Assembly: GCF_001647085.1 (NCBI RefSeq)
Contig: NZ_CP015520.1
Location: 558,001 to 622,000, forward strand
Reading direction: 5' to 3'
From: Thermococcus piezophilus
Lineage (GTDB): Archaea > Methanobacteriota_B > Thermococci > Thermococcales > Thermococcaceae
DNA: 64,000 nucleotides
The position numbers were made by a program, and so were the translations under genes. Under the pieces are notes generated by a model. That model ran no database searches. It saw only the letters and a list, made by a program, of their open reading frames with translations, and was not told the origin of the DNA. Positions 1 through 8,654 of this stretch are shown here, piece after piece (positions within the stretch are counted from its first letter, which is position 1; the number at the start of each line of letters is the position of its first letter).

Positions 1-678
1 AAACCTGACTTCCCTGATGGCGAACGGGTTGAAGTAAACCTGGTCACCAACGGTGACAATCGGAGCATCCTTGTCTGGGTCATGGTAAGTGTTGAAGGTC
101 AGCTCATTGTAGGAGCTGGCACTCCTGTAGAGATTGAGGTTAGACAGAACGTCAGAATCAAAGTAGTAATACCAGCCTTTAGTAAACCTGAAGAGACCAA
201 AGTCATATATGCCCTGGGAGATAGTGAGAATGGCACCGGTCACGTCCTGGGTGCCATAAAACTCTATTACGTTGGAGTTTCCATCCCTCTGGAGGGAGTC
301 TGTATAAACGGTTCTTGAACCGTTGAACTTCTCAAGCTTGAGGTGGGGGCTATCTAGGGGGTACGTAGCAAGAAGGTACGGACCGTTACTTATGACGAGA
401 TGCCCGCGTTCATTGTAGAATTGCAAATCCGCGTTTATCCTGGCGACCACAGCTGTCCAGTTAATGCCCGGGAAAGTTTCCACAACGTTACCTACAGAGA
501 TAGCATCCATAATTGCAGCCAGATCAGAAGTATGGGTGCCGTTGAGAAGGTCGAGCCAGAGGACTCCCTCTGCACCGCTGCTGAAGGAGTAGGTTCTGTT
601 GATGCCGTACTCCTTGCTCTTAGCGACGAGCTCGCCCATGGCCCAATAGAGCTCCCACGGCATCTGGGAGTAGAAAGG
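1..678 (-). pseudogene. Oligopeptide-binding protein (SBP family 5), internal fragment fused to glgA
   Basis: The minus strand reads open for about 226 codons and is homologous to the binding protein at 36579-39041. The fragment begins at PFYSQMPWELYWAMGELVA, continues through SSGAEGVLWLDLL and a linker of about 50 residues, then HLVISNGPYLL and on to FNPFAIREVR at the window edge. Bases 1-154 match 38469-38622 with 6 mismatches. Its order (N-lobe end, linker, GPY segment) is the ordinary SBP family 5 order, whereas the intact paralogue has these pieces at opposite ends. The 5' part of the gene is lost because the reading frame begins abruptly inside truncated glycogen synthase sequence near 676-684. 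The 3' part continues beyond the window. It has no promoter or start of its own, so I infer a non-functional remnant. Confidence 0.8.
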
Positions 679-1896
679 GTCTCGTCGTCAAGCTCTTTGG
701 CCCATATCATCGCCCTCGCTAGGGCAAAGGCGTCCCTTGGGGGGACGAGCATCCCTGTGGCATGCTCCGGATCGCTGCTGAGGTCTATTATCGTGTCCTT
801 TAATCCCCCAACAGCGAAAGCTATTGGAACGGCACCAAGGCACATTGCCTCGAGCTGAACCAGGCCGAAAGGCTCGAAGTACGATGGGATTACAACAAAG
901 TCCACGGAGCCGTAGAGCTCCCTAACGACCTCCCTGCTGAGAAGTTTGGTAAGTGTCCTCACGTTCTCAGGGAAATGGTTTTCCATGGCCCTTACCCACG
1001 CTCCCAGCTCCGGATCCCCTTGCCGATGATGAACCTCATTTCACTGAAAGAGGGGTCAGTATAGAGGAGCTCTATCCATACAGCAGGGTGTCCACACCCT
1101 TCTGTGCCCTATCAAAACGCCCTATGAACATAAAGACCTTTCCATCGCGCAATCCAATGCCCTCAAGAATCTTCTCCTGCGTTCCTCCCGAGGGAGGCCT
1201 CTCGTCTCTATCGGCTTCTCGTTCCAGAAGGAGCAGTCTATACCATTGAAGACGTGCGTAACTTTGCCCTCGAAGAACCCTAAGAAGTCCCATTCCTCCC
1301 AGAGGTAGCTCCTGCTGACGGTCGTTACTGCGTCGGCTATGTAAGCTGCGGTATGCTCGGGGTCGATGTCCGGATAGGGGACGAGCTCATCGAGGTTGGC
1401 CTCATGGAAGTAGCACGCTGGAACCTTGGCCTTGTTGAGCCTGTGGACGGTGAAGACGCTCCTCAAACCAAAGTATTTTCTGAGAAGACCGAGCGCGAAG
1501 ACCGTGTGCCAGTCATGAGCGTGGAGGACATCGGGCTTGAACTTACCTATCAGTTCGTTCATGATTCCAACACTGGCCTTGCCGAAAAGAACGGCCTTCT
1601 TCAGCAGGCCGTCCCAGCCGGGACCGTAGATGTCAGGACTGTCAAGAACACCACCGCCAAGAGAATAAACCACGACACCATTCTGCTCTCTCTTTTTTAC
1701 AGTTACCCCCATTCTCTCCCCAAGGCCGAAACCCTGAAGGAGGTGAAAGGTTCGCCCACTTCTTCCCCGTGGCTCGGGGTAAAGACCACCACTTCGTGGC
1801 CGAGATTCGAGAGGCCCTCGGCTATGCTGGTTAAGGCCTCGGCAAGCCCCCAACCTTCACGGGCAGGTACTCAAATCCCAATATCAGAATCTGCAT
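679..1896 (-). pseudogene. glgA: Glycogen/starch synthase, multiply frameshifted and 3'-truncated
   Basis: The pieces reconstruct a GT5-type glycogen synthase, which transfers glucose from an NDP-sugar to the growing glucan. In order they are MQILILGFEYLPVKVGG at the start, HAHDWHTVFALGLL, HVFNGIDCSFWNEK, FMFIGRFDRAQKGVDTLL and VIPSYFEPFGLVQLEAMCLG. The ATG at 1896 follows GGAG. The frame breaks near 1853, 1210, 1078 and 1020; the first and last look like single-base losses in G runs. The gene stops without its C-terminal 40 or so residues at about 684, where oligopeptide-binding protein sequence begins in another frame. Four lesions plus a truncating junction make an active product very unlikely. 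The intact TrmB-like regulator lies directly upstream, as expected for a glycan locus. Confidence 0.85.
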
Positions 1897-1936
1897 TGCG
1901 GTCATCTCCTTTTTAAAATAGGGAAAGAGCAAAAAA

Positions 1937-2959
1937 TCACTCCAAAAGTATGAACTTCTCACCCTCAACCTCTTCGAAGTAACTCCCTATTCCGCCGATC
2001 TTCCATTCCTTACCGTTGGCCTTAACCGTAACGTTGGCCATAAGAGGCGTGTACTCGTACCCAACTATCTCCCCATCGAGGGTTATTGGTTTCTTCGTCT
2101 CAACGAGCCTGCCGATGACTTCAGCCCTCCTGGGAAGTTCTGTAAACTTCAGGACAGTTATGAGAGTTCTGATGTTCACAAACGATAGTGGCTTGGGAAG
2201 CTTATTGTAGTTGAGGGGCTTGATGATCTCACTGTTGTCGAGGTATATGGTGTAGAACCAGTGCATGTAGTTCTGGATGATCTTTGGACTCTTAGCCCAG
2301 AAGGAGTAGAACTTCTCGCGCCTCTTGTCCATCGGCAGAGCACCGAAGAAGAGTGCATAGTCAATGTCGCCGATTATCCAGCTCGCCATGAGCCAGGGGG
2401 CGCCGCCGGTTTTCGCCAGGATGATGTTGTCGGCGTTGAGCCACTCCGGAATCTCCTCGAAGTTGCTGATTATAACGAAGATTATATCCTTCCGGCGCTT
2501 TATCTCGTCCCCCAAAAGGCGAAGGAACTCGAATGGGGTGTTTATTAAAACTTCGTGTTTGGCCGTCCTGATGATGTACTCTGCCCTCTCGACGGTGTTC
2601 TCAAAGCCCTGAATCGTCCATATCTCTGGCAGTTCCTCCCCGTGCACTTGGCGGTAGAGCTCGAGAAAGGCTGCCTTCAAGTTCTCTATGTCCTCGATGA
2701 ACTCCTCCTTTATCTTCTCGAGGATGACCTCTGGATTGACGGGCTTGTAGAGCCTTGGGGCACCGTGCATCACGTCAACGAACCCCTTTCTGTGAAGGGA
2801 GCTCAGAACGTCATAGACCCTCGTGTGGGGGATTCCGCTCTCCTTCGTTATGTCCGTGGCCTTGCTGGGACCAAGCTTAAGGAGGGTTATGTAGGCTAAG
2901 CTCTCGTACTTAGTCAAGCCAAGTTTCTGAAGCTTTTCGACGATTTTCTCTTCCTTCAT
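1937..2959 (-). CDS. TrmB-family sugar-responsive transcriptional regulator (TrmBL1/Tgr-like)
   Basis: This 340-residue protein has the TrmB layout: an N-terminal winged helix (about residues 10-75, with GIPHTRVYDVLSSLHRKGFV as recognition region), a short coiled stretch (80-110), then a sugar-binding region ending in a small beta-rich domain. Members of this family in Thermococcus repress maltodextrin uptake genes and activate gluconeogenic genes, releasing DNA when maltose or maltotriose binds. The gene is complete, with GGAGGT before the ATG. It diverges from the broken cyclomaltodextrinase gene across about 60 bp containing a perfect 12-bp palindrome. It is the only undamaged gene in the first 6.8 kb, which fits a regulator that also controls genes elsewhere. 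Confidence 0.85.
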   Translation of the reverse strand: MKEEKIVEKLQKLGLTKYESLAYITLLKLGPSKATDITKESGIPHTRVYDVLSSLHRKGFVDVMHGAPRLYKPVNPEVILEKIKEEFIEDIENLKAAFLELYRQVHGEELPEIWTIQGFENTVERAEYIIRTAKHEVLINTPFEFLRLLGDEIKRRKDIIFVIISNFEEIPEWLNADNIILAKTGGAPWLMASWIIGDIDYALFFGALPMDKRREKFYSFWAKSPKIIQNYMHWFYTIYLDNSEIIKPLNYNKLPKPLSFVNIRTLITVLKFTELPRRAEVIGRLVETKKPITLDGEIVGYEYTPLMANVTVKANGKEWKIGGIGSYFEEVEGEKFILLE

Positions 2960-3003
2960 TTCCAGACCTCCAACTTTTTAAGTTCACTAGCATCAGTTTA
3001 ATC

Positions 3004-3015
3004 ATCACTAGTGAT
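3004..3015. promoter_or_regulatory. Perfect palindrome in the divergent regulator/cyclomaltodextrinase promoter
   Basis: ATCACTAGTGAT is a perfect 12-bp inverted repeat midway between the divergent starts at 2959 and 3022. Its half-sites (TCAC and GTGA) match those of the Thermococcales glycolytic motif bound by TrmBL1-type proteins, but the spacing is 2 bp rather than the usual 5. A partial extra half-site (TTCACTAG) lies about 20 bp to the left. I infer an operator for the adjacent regulator. Candidate TATA sequences lie just left of it. Confidence 0.5.
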
Positions 3016-3021
3016 ACCTGG

Positions 3022-4725
3022 GTGGAGAAGGTGTATAAAATTTTTGGATTTGAGTCAAACGAGTACTTTGGTCGGGTCGCAAAGGTTGAATCTTCAGTCC
3101 CGTCCAGAGGAAGGTACGCCTACCTCGTCGGGAGCTCCAACGCCTTCAATAAAGGCAGCTTTCGGATGAGAAGAGAGGCAGGAAGGTGGAGGATAAGGGT
3201 CGAGCTGCCGGAGGGGGTCTGGTACTACGGCTTCTCAATTGACGGAAAATACGCTCCAGACTCAGAGAATCCAGAGAAGACAACATACAGACGGCTGTCA
3301 TACAAATTCAAGAGGGAAACCAGCGTTGCCAAAATATCCGCCGGAGACGACGTCTATCACGAACCCGCGCTCGCTTACTTGTACTCCTTTGCCGATAGAA
3401 CCCATGTCCTGCCGAGGACTGTGAAGGGAAAAGCAATCTCCACTTACCTCATCACCGATGAGCGTATAGAGATGAGAAAGAAGGCAAGCGACGAGCTCTT
3501 CGACTACTTCGAGGCCGCTCTTCCAAGAACCGAGGAGCTGAGCTACGGCTTCGAGATAGAGACCGGAGAAGGAACAATCGAATACGGTAACTTCACCGCC
3601 GAACCGAGAGAGCTCCAAGTCCCAAGATGAATATTCAATCGGGTGTTCTACCATATAATGCCCGATAGGTTCGAAAGGGGCGTGATCAAAAAGCCAAGAA
3701 GAAGGATAATCGAAACCGGTCTGGGGCACCACGGTGGCGATTTAGCCGGAATCGTGAAGAGGCTCGGCCACCTTGAGGAGCTCGGTGTGAATGCACTCTA
3801 TCTGACCCCAATCTTCGAGTCCATGACGTACCATGGCTATGACATAGTTGATTACTTCAAGGTCGCGGGGAAGTTCGGAAGTAACGAGGCCTTCGGAGAG
3901 CTCGCCCGGGAGCTGAAAAGGAGGGACATAAACTGATTCTCGACGGCGTCTTCCACCACACGATCTTTTTTCACTCATACTTTCAGGACGTCGTGAAGAA
4001 GGGAGGAGAGAGCAGATATCGGGACTTCTACAGAATCTTGAAGTTCCCAGTGGTGTCGGAGGACTTCCTTCGGGTTCTCGACTCGAACGAACCGCCGGAG
4101 CGAAAGTACCAGGGACTGAAGGAGCTCCATCAGAACTATGAGAACTTCTTCTCAGTGTGGCTCATGCCCCGTCTGAACCACGACAATCCACAGGTTAGGG
4201 AGTTCATAGTCAGTGTAATGAAACACTGGCTCGAAGAAGGTGCCGATGGCTGGCGACTGGATGTCCCCACGGCGTCCCGCCAGAGCTGTGGCGCGAGGTC
4301 AGGGAAAGAATGCATGAGGACGCGTATCTGGTAGGAGAAGTGATGGACGACGCAAGACTCTGGCTCTTCGACAAGTTCCACGGAACGATGAACTATCCCC
4401 TGTACGAGGCCATTCTAAGGTTCTTCGTGCGTGGAGAGATAAGTGCCGAAGAGTTCCTCAACTGGCTCGAGCTCCTGAGCACCTATTATGGGCCCGCTGA
4501 TACTCCATGTACAACTTCCTTGACAACCACGACGTTGAGCGCTTCCTCGACCTCGTCGGTGACGAGCGGAGATACCTCTGCGCTCTCGCTTTCCTAATGA
4601 CATATAAGGGGATTCCAGCGCTTTTCTACGGTGACGAAATAGGACTGAGGGAAATAGGTGCTTCTGGGATGGAAAGCTCAAGGACTCCAATGAAATGGGA
4701 GAAAGAGATGTGGAACACCAAGATA
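3022..4725 (+). pseudogene. Cyclomaltodextrinase/neopullulanase (GH13), frameshifted and truncated
   Basis: The pieces reconstruct a GH13 cyclomaltodextrinase-type enzyme, which in this lineage hydrolyses imported cyclodextrins and maltodextrins in the cytoplasm. There is an N-terminal starch-binding-like beta domain (3022-3627), then VFYHIMPDRF, DGVFHHT, EGADGWRLDVP with the nucleophile Asp, YLVGEVMDDARLW with the acid/base Glu, and YNFLDNHDVERF with the third catalytic Asp. Damage: in-frame TGA at 3628-3630 (probably a former Trp codon), single-base losses near 3932, 4268 and 4500, and loss of the 3' end near 4715-4740, where amylopullulanase sequence starts. The start is a GTG at 3022, or at 3031 after GGAG. 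All catalytic residues survive, so the lesions are probably recent. Confidence 0.85.
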
Positions 4726-4732
4726 CTCAGAG

Positions 4733-5663
4733 TGCCAAGGTCAAGAGAGTAACCCTCGTGGATATCGCCGACCCCGAGGGCGATGACTACGGTCCGGGAA
4801 CCTACATATACCCACCCGACAATGTCTTCGTTCCTGGAGCCTTCGACCTCCTAAGGTTCAGGATGCTCGAGCAGAGCGATGCTTACGTAATGGAGTTTCA
4901 CTTCAAGGACCTCGGCGGCAACCCGTGGAACGGGCCAAACGGCTTCAGCCTCCAGATAATCGAGGTTTACTTTTACTTCACCGACGGAGGAAACACCAGC
5001 GCCATCAAGATGTTCCCGAACGACCCAGGAAGCAACGTCCAGCTCGATCCGAGACACCCGTGGGACCTGGCCCTTAGGATAGCGGGCTGGGACTACAGAA
5101 ACCGGATAGTGCTCCCGGACGGAACCGTTTACCAGGGTGAAATGCAGATTTCAGCCGACCCAGTTAAGAACGCTATAATCGTAAAGGCCCCAAAGAAGTA
5201 CCTGAGCATCACCGACTACGGGCTCTACACTGCGGTGCTCGTAGGCTCCCAGGACGGCTACGGCCCGGACAAGTGGAGGCCAGTTGCAGTTGAAGCCGAG
5301 CAGTGGAAGCTCGGTGGAGCAGACCCGCAGGCGGTCATAGACAATCTCGCCCCGAGAGTGGTTGACATGCTCGTCCCATAAGGGCTCAAACCAACCCAGG
5401 AGGAGCAGCTGAGTTCCTACGACCTCGAAAAGAAGACCCTCGCGACGGTTCTCATGATACTGCTCGTCGAGGGAACCGGTGGCGAGGAAGTGATTCCCAC
5501 TGAGACACCCACCGAGACACCGAGCGAAACGACGATCACTCCAAGCGAGACCACAACAACTCCAGCCGAGACCACCACTCCGGGTGAAGAGGGAGGAATC
5601 TGCGGTCCGGCGGTTTTGCTTGGACTGGCTTTGGCTCCGCTCCTGCTCAGGAGGAGAAGGTAG
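4733..5663 (+). pseudogene. Amylopullulanase C-terminal fragment with CGP-CTERM anchor
   Basis: Only the C-terminal portion of a secreted amylopullulanase remains. It is a DOMON/glucodextranase-C-like beta domain starting at DPEGDDYGPGTYIYPPDN and containing FHFKDLGGNPWNGPNGFS, followed by a Thr/Glu/Pro-rich stalk (ETPTETPSETT) and the terminal CGPAVLLGLALAPLLLRRRR. That ending is the CGP-CTERM sorting and anchoring signal of Thermococcus surface proteins. The catalytic region is absent. The left end is joined out of frame to the cyclomaltodextrinase remnant near 4715-4740, and an in-frame TAA at 5379-5381 separates the beta domain from the stalk. MalK follows 29 bp downstream, as in maltodextrin operons of relatives. 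Confidence 0.8.
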
Positions 5664-5692
5664 CTCTCCTTTCAAATTTTTGAGGTGATACC

Positions 5693-6818
5693 ATGGCCGA
5701 AGTAAAGCTCATTGGGGTTTGGAAGCAGTTCGGGGACTTCACAGCCGTCAAGGACATGAACCTTGAGATCAAACACGGCGAGTTTATGATACTCCTCGGG
5801 CCGAGCGGCTGTGGAAAGACAAAGACTCTCAGAATGATAGCCGGCCTTGAGGAGCCCACAAAGGGGCAAATCTACATCGGAGACAAGCTCGTCGCCGACC
5901 CGAAAAAAGGAGTCTTTGTTCCACCAAAGGACAGGGACATTGCAATGGTCTTCCAGAGCTACGCCCTATATCCACACATGACGGTCTACGACAACATAGC
6001 CTTCCCCTCAAGCTCAGGAAAGTTCCCAAGCAGGAAATGGACCAGAGGGTGAGGGAAGTCGCCGAAATGCTCGGACTCACAGAACTCCTCAAGAGGAAGC
6101 CGAGGGAGCTGAGTGGCGGCCAGAGGCAGAGGGTAGCCCTCGGAAGGGCCATTGTGAGAAAGCCCCAGGTTTTCCTCATGGACGAGCCGCTGAGCAACCT
6201 GGATGCAAAGCTAAGGGTAAAGATGCGCGCCGAGCTTAAGAAACTACAGAAACAGCTCGGAGTCACAACGATTTACGTCACCCACGACCAAGTCGAAGCC
6301 ATGACCATGGGCGACAGGATAGCGGTCATAAACCAGGGCATCCTTCATCAGATCGGAACCCTAATGAGGTCTACGACAGGCCAGCAAAAACATTCGTTGG
6401 AGGATTCATAGGCAGCCCGCCGATGAACTTCATCAATGCTTCGATAATCGAGGACGATAGAGGCGTCTGGGCCGACTTCGGAGAGTTCAGGCTCAAACTC
6501 CTCGACGACCAAGCCGAAGTCCTCAGGGAAAAGAATCTGATCGGAAAGGAGGTCATTTTCGGAATTCGCCCAGAAGACATTTACGACGCAATGTTCGCGC
6601 AGGTCAAAATACCTAGAGAAAACATGAACCGGGCCAGGGTTGATATCATCGAAAATCTCGGAAGCAAAAAGATAGTCCACCTCCGCGTTGGTGGGGTCAC
6701 GTTCCTTGGAGCCTTCCGCTCGGAGTCTAAGGTGAAGGAAGGCCAGGAGATAGACATCGCTTTCGACATGAGGAAGGTTCACGTCTTTGACAAGGGAAGC
6801 GGAACGGCCGTCTTCTGA
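5693..6818 (+). pseudogene. malK: Maltodextrin ABC transporter ATPase MalK, two frameshifts
   Basis: The sequence is a MalK-type ABC ATPase that would power maltodextrin import. It has Walker A ([13 protein letters not shown]), Q-loop ([11 protein letters not shown]), signature [14 protein letters not shown], Walker B ([15 protein letters not shown]), switch His ([12 protein letters not shown]) and a C-terminal OB-like regulatory domain ending DIAFDMRKVHVFD. The ATG follows GAGGTGAT. The frame is lost near 6005, where CCCC should be CCCCC to read [10 protein letters not shown], and again near 6355, where CCC should be CCCC to read [10 protein letters not shown]. Both are single-base losses in C runs. 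The cognate binding protein and permeases are absent from the window. Sequencing error is the main alternative to true decay. Confidence 0.85.
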
Positions 6819-6820
6819 AG

Positions 6821-6830
6821 CTTTTTAAAC
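6821..6830 (+). promoter_or_regulatory. TATA box for the UPF0146 gene (leaderless arrangement)
   Basis: CTTTTTAAAC is centred 25 bp before the ATG at 6851. That is the usual TATA-to-transcription-start distance in archaea, so the mRNA probably begins at the start codon. No ribosome binding site precedes this ATG, which agrees. Confidence 0.55.
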
Positions 6831-6850
6831 TCTCTCTCCCATTTTTTACC

Positions 6851-7255
6851 ATGCCAATTGAAGACTTCGCGGAGTTCTTGGCGGAAAAGGTTCCGAAAGG
6901 GAAAATAGTCGAACTCGGTATAGGTTTTCAGTTCAAGGTGGCCCTAAGGCTGAGGGAAAGGGGCTACGATGTTCTCGCAGTTGATTGGAACCCAGCCTCC
7001 GTTGAGAGGGCAAGGGAGCTTGGGATAAACGCCGTCCGAGACGACATCTTCAATCCGAGGCTAAAGCTATACAAGGACGCCAAAGCCATGTACTCCGTAA
7101 GACCAACGCCCGAAATAGTCCAGCAGATTCTCGAGCTCGGGAAAAGGCTTGGCCTCCCTGTTTACATTCTCCCTCTCAGCGGCGACACAATGCCGAGTAA
7201 CCTGAAGCTTATCAACCACAGGAGGTTGGCCATATACATGGCTAAAACTATTTAA
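6851..7255 (+). CDS. UPF0146 family protein (Rossmann-like, function unknown)
   Basis: This 134-residue cytoplasmic protein has the start of a Rossmann-like fold: KIVELGIGFQFKVALRLRERG resembles a SAM-binding glycine loop, followed by the acidic strand end VLAVDWN. It is about the usual length of the archaeal UPF0146 family, whose function is unknown to me. A small methyltransferase-like nucleotide-binding role is only an inference. It stands alone after the decayed maltodextrin locus and 29 bp before the phosphohexomutase gene. The ATG at 6851 lacks a ribosome binding site and is probably leaderless. Confidence 0.75.
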   Translation: MPIEDFAEFLAEKVPKGKIVELGIGFQFKVALRLRERGYDVLAVDWNPASVERARELGINAVRDDIFNPRLKLYKDAKAMYSVRPTPEIVQQILELGKRLGLPVYILPLSGDTMPSNLKLINHRRLAIYMAKTI

Positions 7256-7284
7256 AGCCCCTCCCAAGTAGTCATGGTGGTGCT

Positions 7285-8652
7285 ATGAAGCTCTTCGGAA
7301 CAGCGGGGATTAGAGGCACTCTTTGGGAGAAGGTCACGCCAGATTTGGCGCTGAAGGTCGGAAAAGCGCTAGGAACGTATGTCAGAGAAGGAAAAGTCAC
7401 GATAGCCCGGGACGGCAGAACGTCCAGCATAATGCTTGAAAATGCACTCATTTCTGGTCTTCTGAGCTTGGGCATGGAGGTCATCAAGTTTGGGCTTATA
7501 CCCACGCCTGCCCTCGCGTGGGGAACCAGACGCTACGGCGACACTGGGGTTATGATTACGGCGAGCCATAACCCGCCGACCGACAACGGAATAAAGGTAT
7601 TCAACGGAGACGGAACGGAGTTCTACCTCGAGCAGGAGGAGGAACTGGAGAGAATAATCTTCTCGGAAAATTACAAGAAAGCAGGGTGGGATGAGATAAG
7701 GAAAGTCCATGAGAAGGACATCGTGGACGAGTACATAGGCGAGGTTCTTGATTTCGTCAATCACGAGACGAACCTGAAAGTCCTCTACGACGGTACCAAC
7801 GGTGCCGGAAGCGTTGTTGCCCCATACCTCCTCCGCGAGATGGGGGCGAAAATTATAAGCGTCAACGCCCACATCGACGGCCACTTCCCGGGAAGAAAGC
7901 CCGAGCCAAAGTATGATAACATAGCATATCTCGGCCCGCTCGTGAGGGAGCTCGGCGTTGACCTGGCTATAGCCCAGGACGGCGATGCTGACAGAATAGC
8001 GGTCTTCGATGAGAAAGGCAACTACGTAGATGAGGACACTCTCATAGCGCTCTTCGCTAAGCTCTATGTCGAGGAGCATGGAGGAGGAGTAGTCGTCACC
8101 TCGATAAACACGGGCTCGCGCATAGATGAAGTCGTCGAGAAAGCCGGAGGAAGGGTCTACCGCGTCCCACTCGGCCAGCCCCACGACGGCATAAAGAAGT
8201 ACAACGCGATTTTTGCCGCCGAGCCATGGAAATTCATCCATCCCAAGTTCGGTCTCTGGATAGACAGCTTCGTCACGATGGGTCTGCTTATTAAACTGAT
8301 AGACGAACAGGGCAAGCCGCTGTCGGAAATAATCCACAAGGAGATTCCGACCTACTACCTCACCAAGAAGAACGTGAAGTGCCCCGACCAGTACAAGAAA
8401 ACCGTGCTTGAGGTGGCCAGACACGTCCTTGAAGAGAAGCTCAGGAACGAGATAAAGGAAATACTAACCATCTCCGGCTTCCGCTTCAACCTCAAGGACG
8501 GTTCGTGGGTCCTTGTAAGGCCGAGCGGAACGGAGCCGAAGATAAGGTTAGTCGTGGAAGGCCCGACGGAGAAGAGGCGCGACGAGCTCTTCGAGCTGAC
8601 CTACGGCACCGTCAGAAGGGCTGTGGAAGAGGCAATGAAAAAGAAGAAGTAA
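7285..8652 (+). CDS. Phosphohexomutase (phosphomannomutase/phosphoglucosamine mutase family)
   Basis: This complete 455-residue alpha-D-phosphohexomutase moves phosphate between C6 and C1 of a hexose phosphate. N-terminal FGTAGIRGT binds phosphosugar; VMITASHNPPTDNGIK carries the phosphorylated active-site Ser; QDGDADRIAVFDEKG is the metal-binding loop; VRPSGTEPKIRLVVEG near the C-terminus is the phosphate-binding loop. Substrate preference (mannose, glucose or glucosamine phosphate) cannot be decided from sequence, since archaeal members are often multifunctional. The product would supply nucleotide sugars for glycosylation and compatible solutes. The ATG is preceded by GGTGGTG. Confidence 0.88.
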   Translation: MKLFGTAGIRGTLWEKVTPDLALKVGKALGTYVREGKVTIARDGRTSSIMLENALISGLLSLGMEVIKFGLIPTPALAWGTRRYGDTGVMITASHNPPTDNGIKVFNGDGTEFYLEQEEELERIIFSENYKKAGWDEIRKVHEKDIVDEYIGEVLDFVNHETNLKVLYDGTNGAGSVVAPYLLREMGAKIISVNAHIDGHFPGRKPEPKYDNIAYLGPLVRELGVDLAIAQDGDADRIAVFDEKGNYVDEDTLIALFAKLYVEEHGGGVVVTSINTGSRIDEVVEKAGGRVYRVPLGQPHDGIKKYNAIFAAEPWKFIHPKFGLWIDSFVTMGLLIKLIDEQGKPLSEIIHKEIPTYYLTKKNVKCPDQYKKTVLEVARHVLEEKLRNEIKEILTISGFRFNLKDGSWVLVRPSGTEPKIRLVVEGPTEKRRDELFELTYGTVRRAVEEAMKKKK

Positions 8653-8654
8653 AG

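Noticed and set aside
400-858. Plus-strand reading frame over the glycogen synthase/binding-protein junction
   Set aside because: It is antisense to two recognisable gene remnants and has no motif of its own.
5379-5381. Stop-codon recoding (readthrough amino acid)
   Set aside because: In-frame stops in this window include TAA, TAG and TGA, occur beside frameshifts, and fall mostly in genes that are otherwise damaged; there is no common context or associated structure.
1-6818. Insertion sequence causing the rearrangements
   Set aside because: No transposase remnant, terminal inverted repeats or target duplications are seen at either junction.
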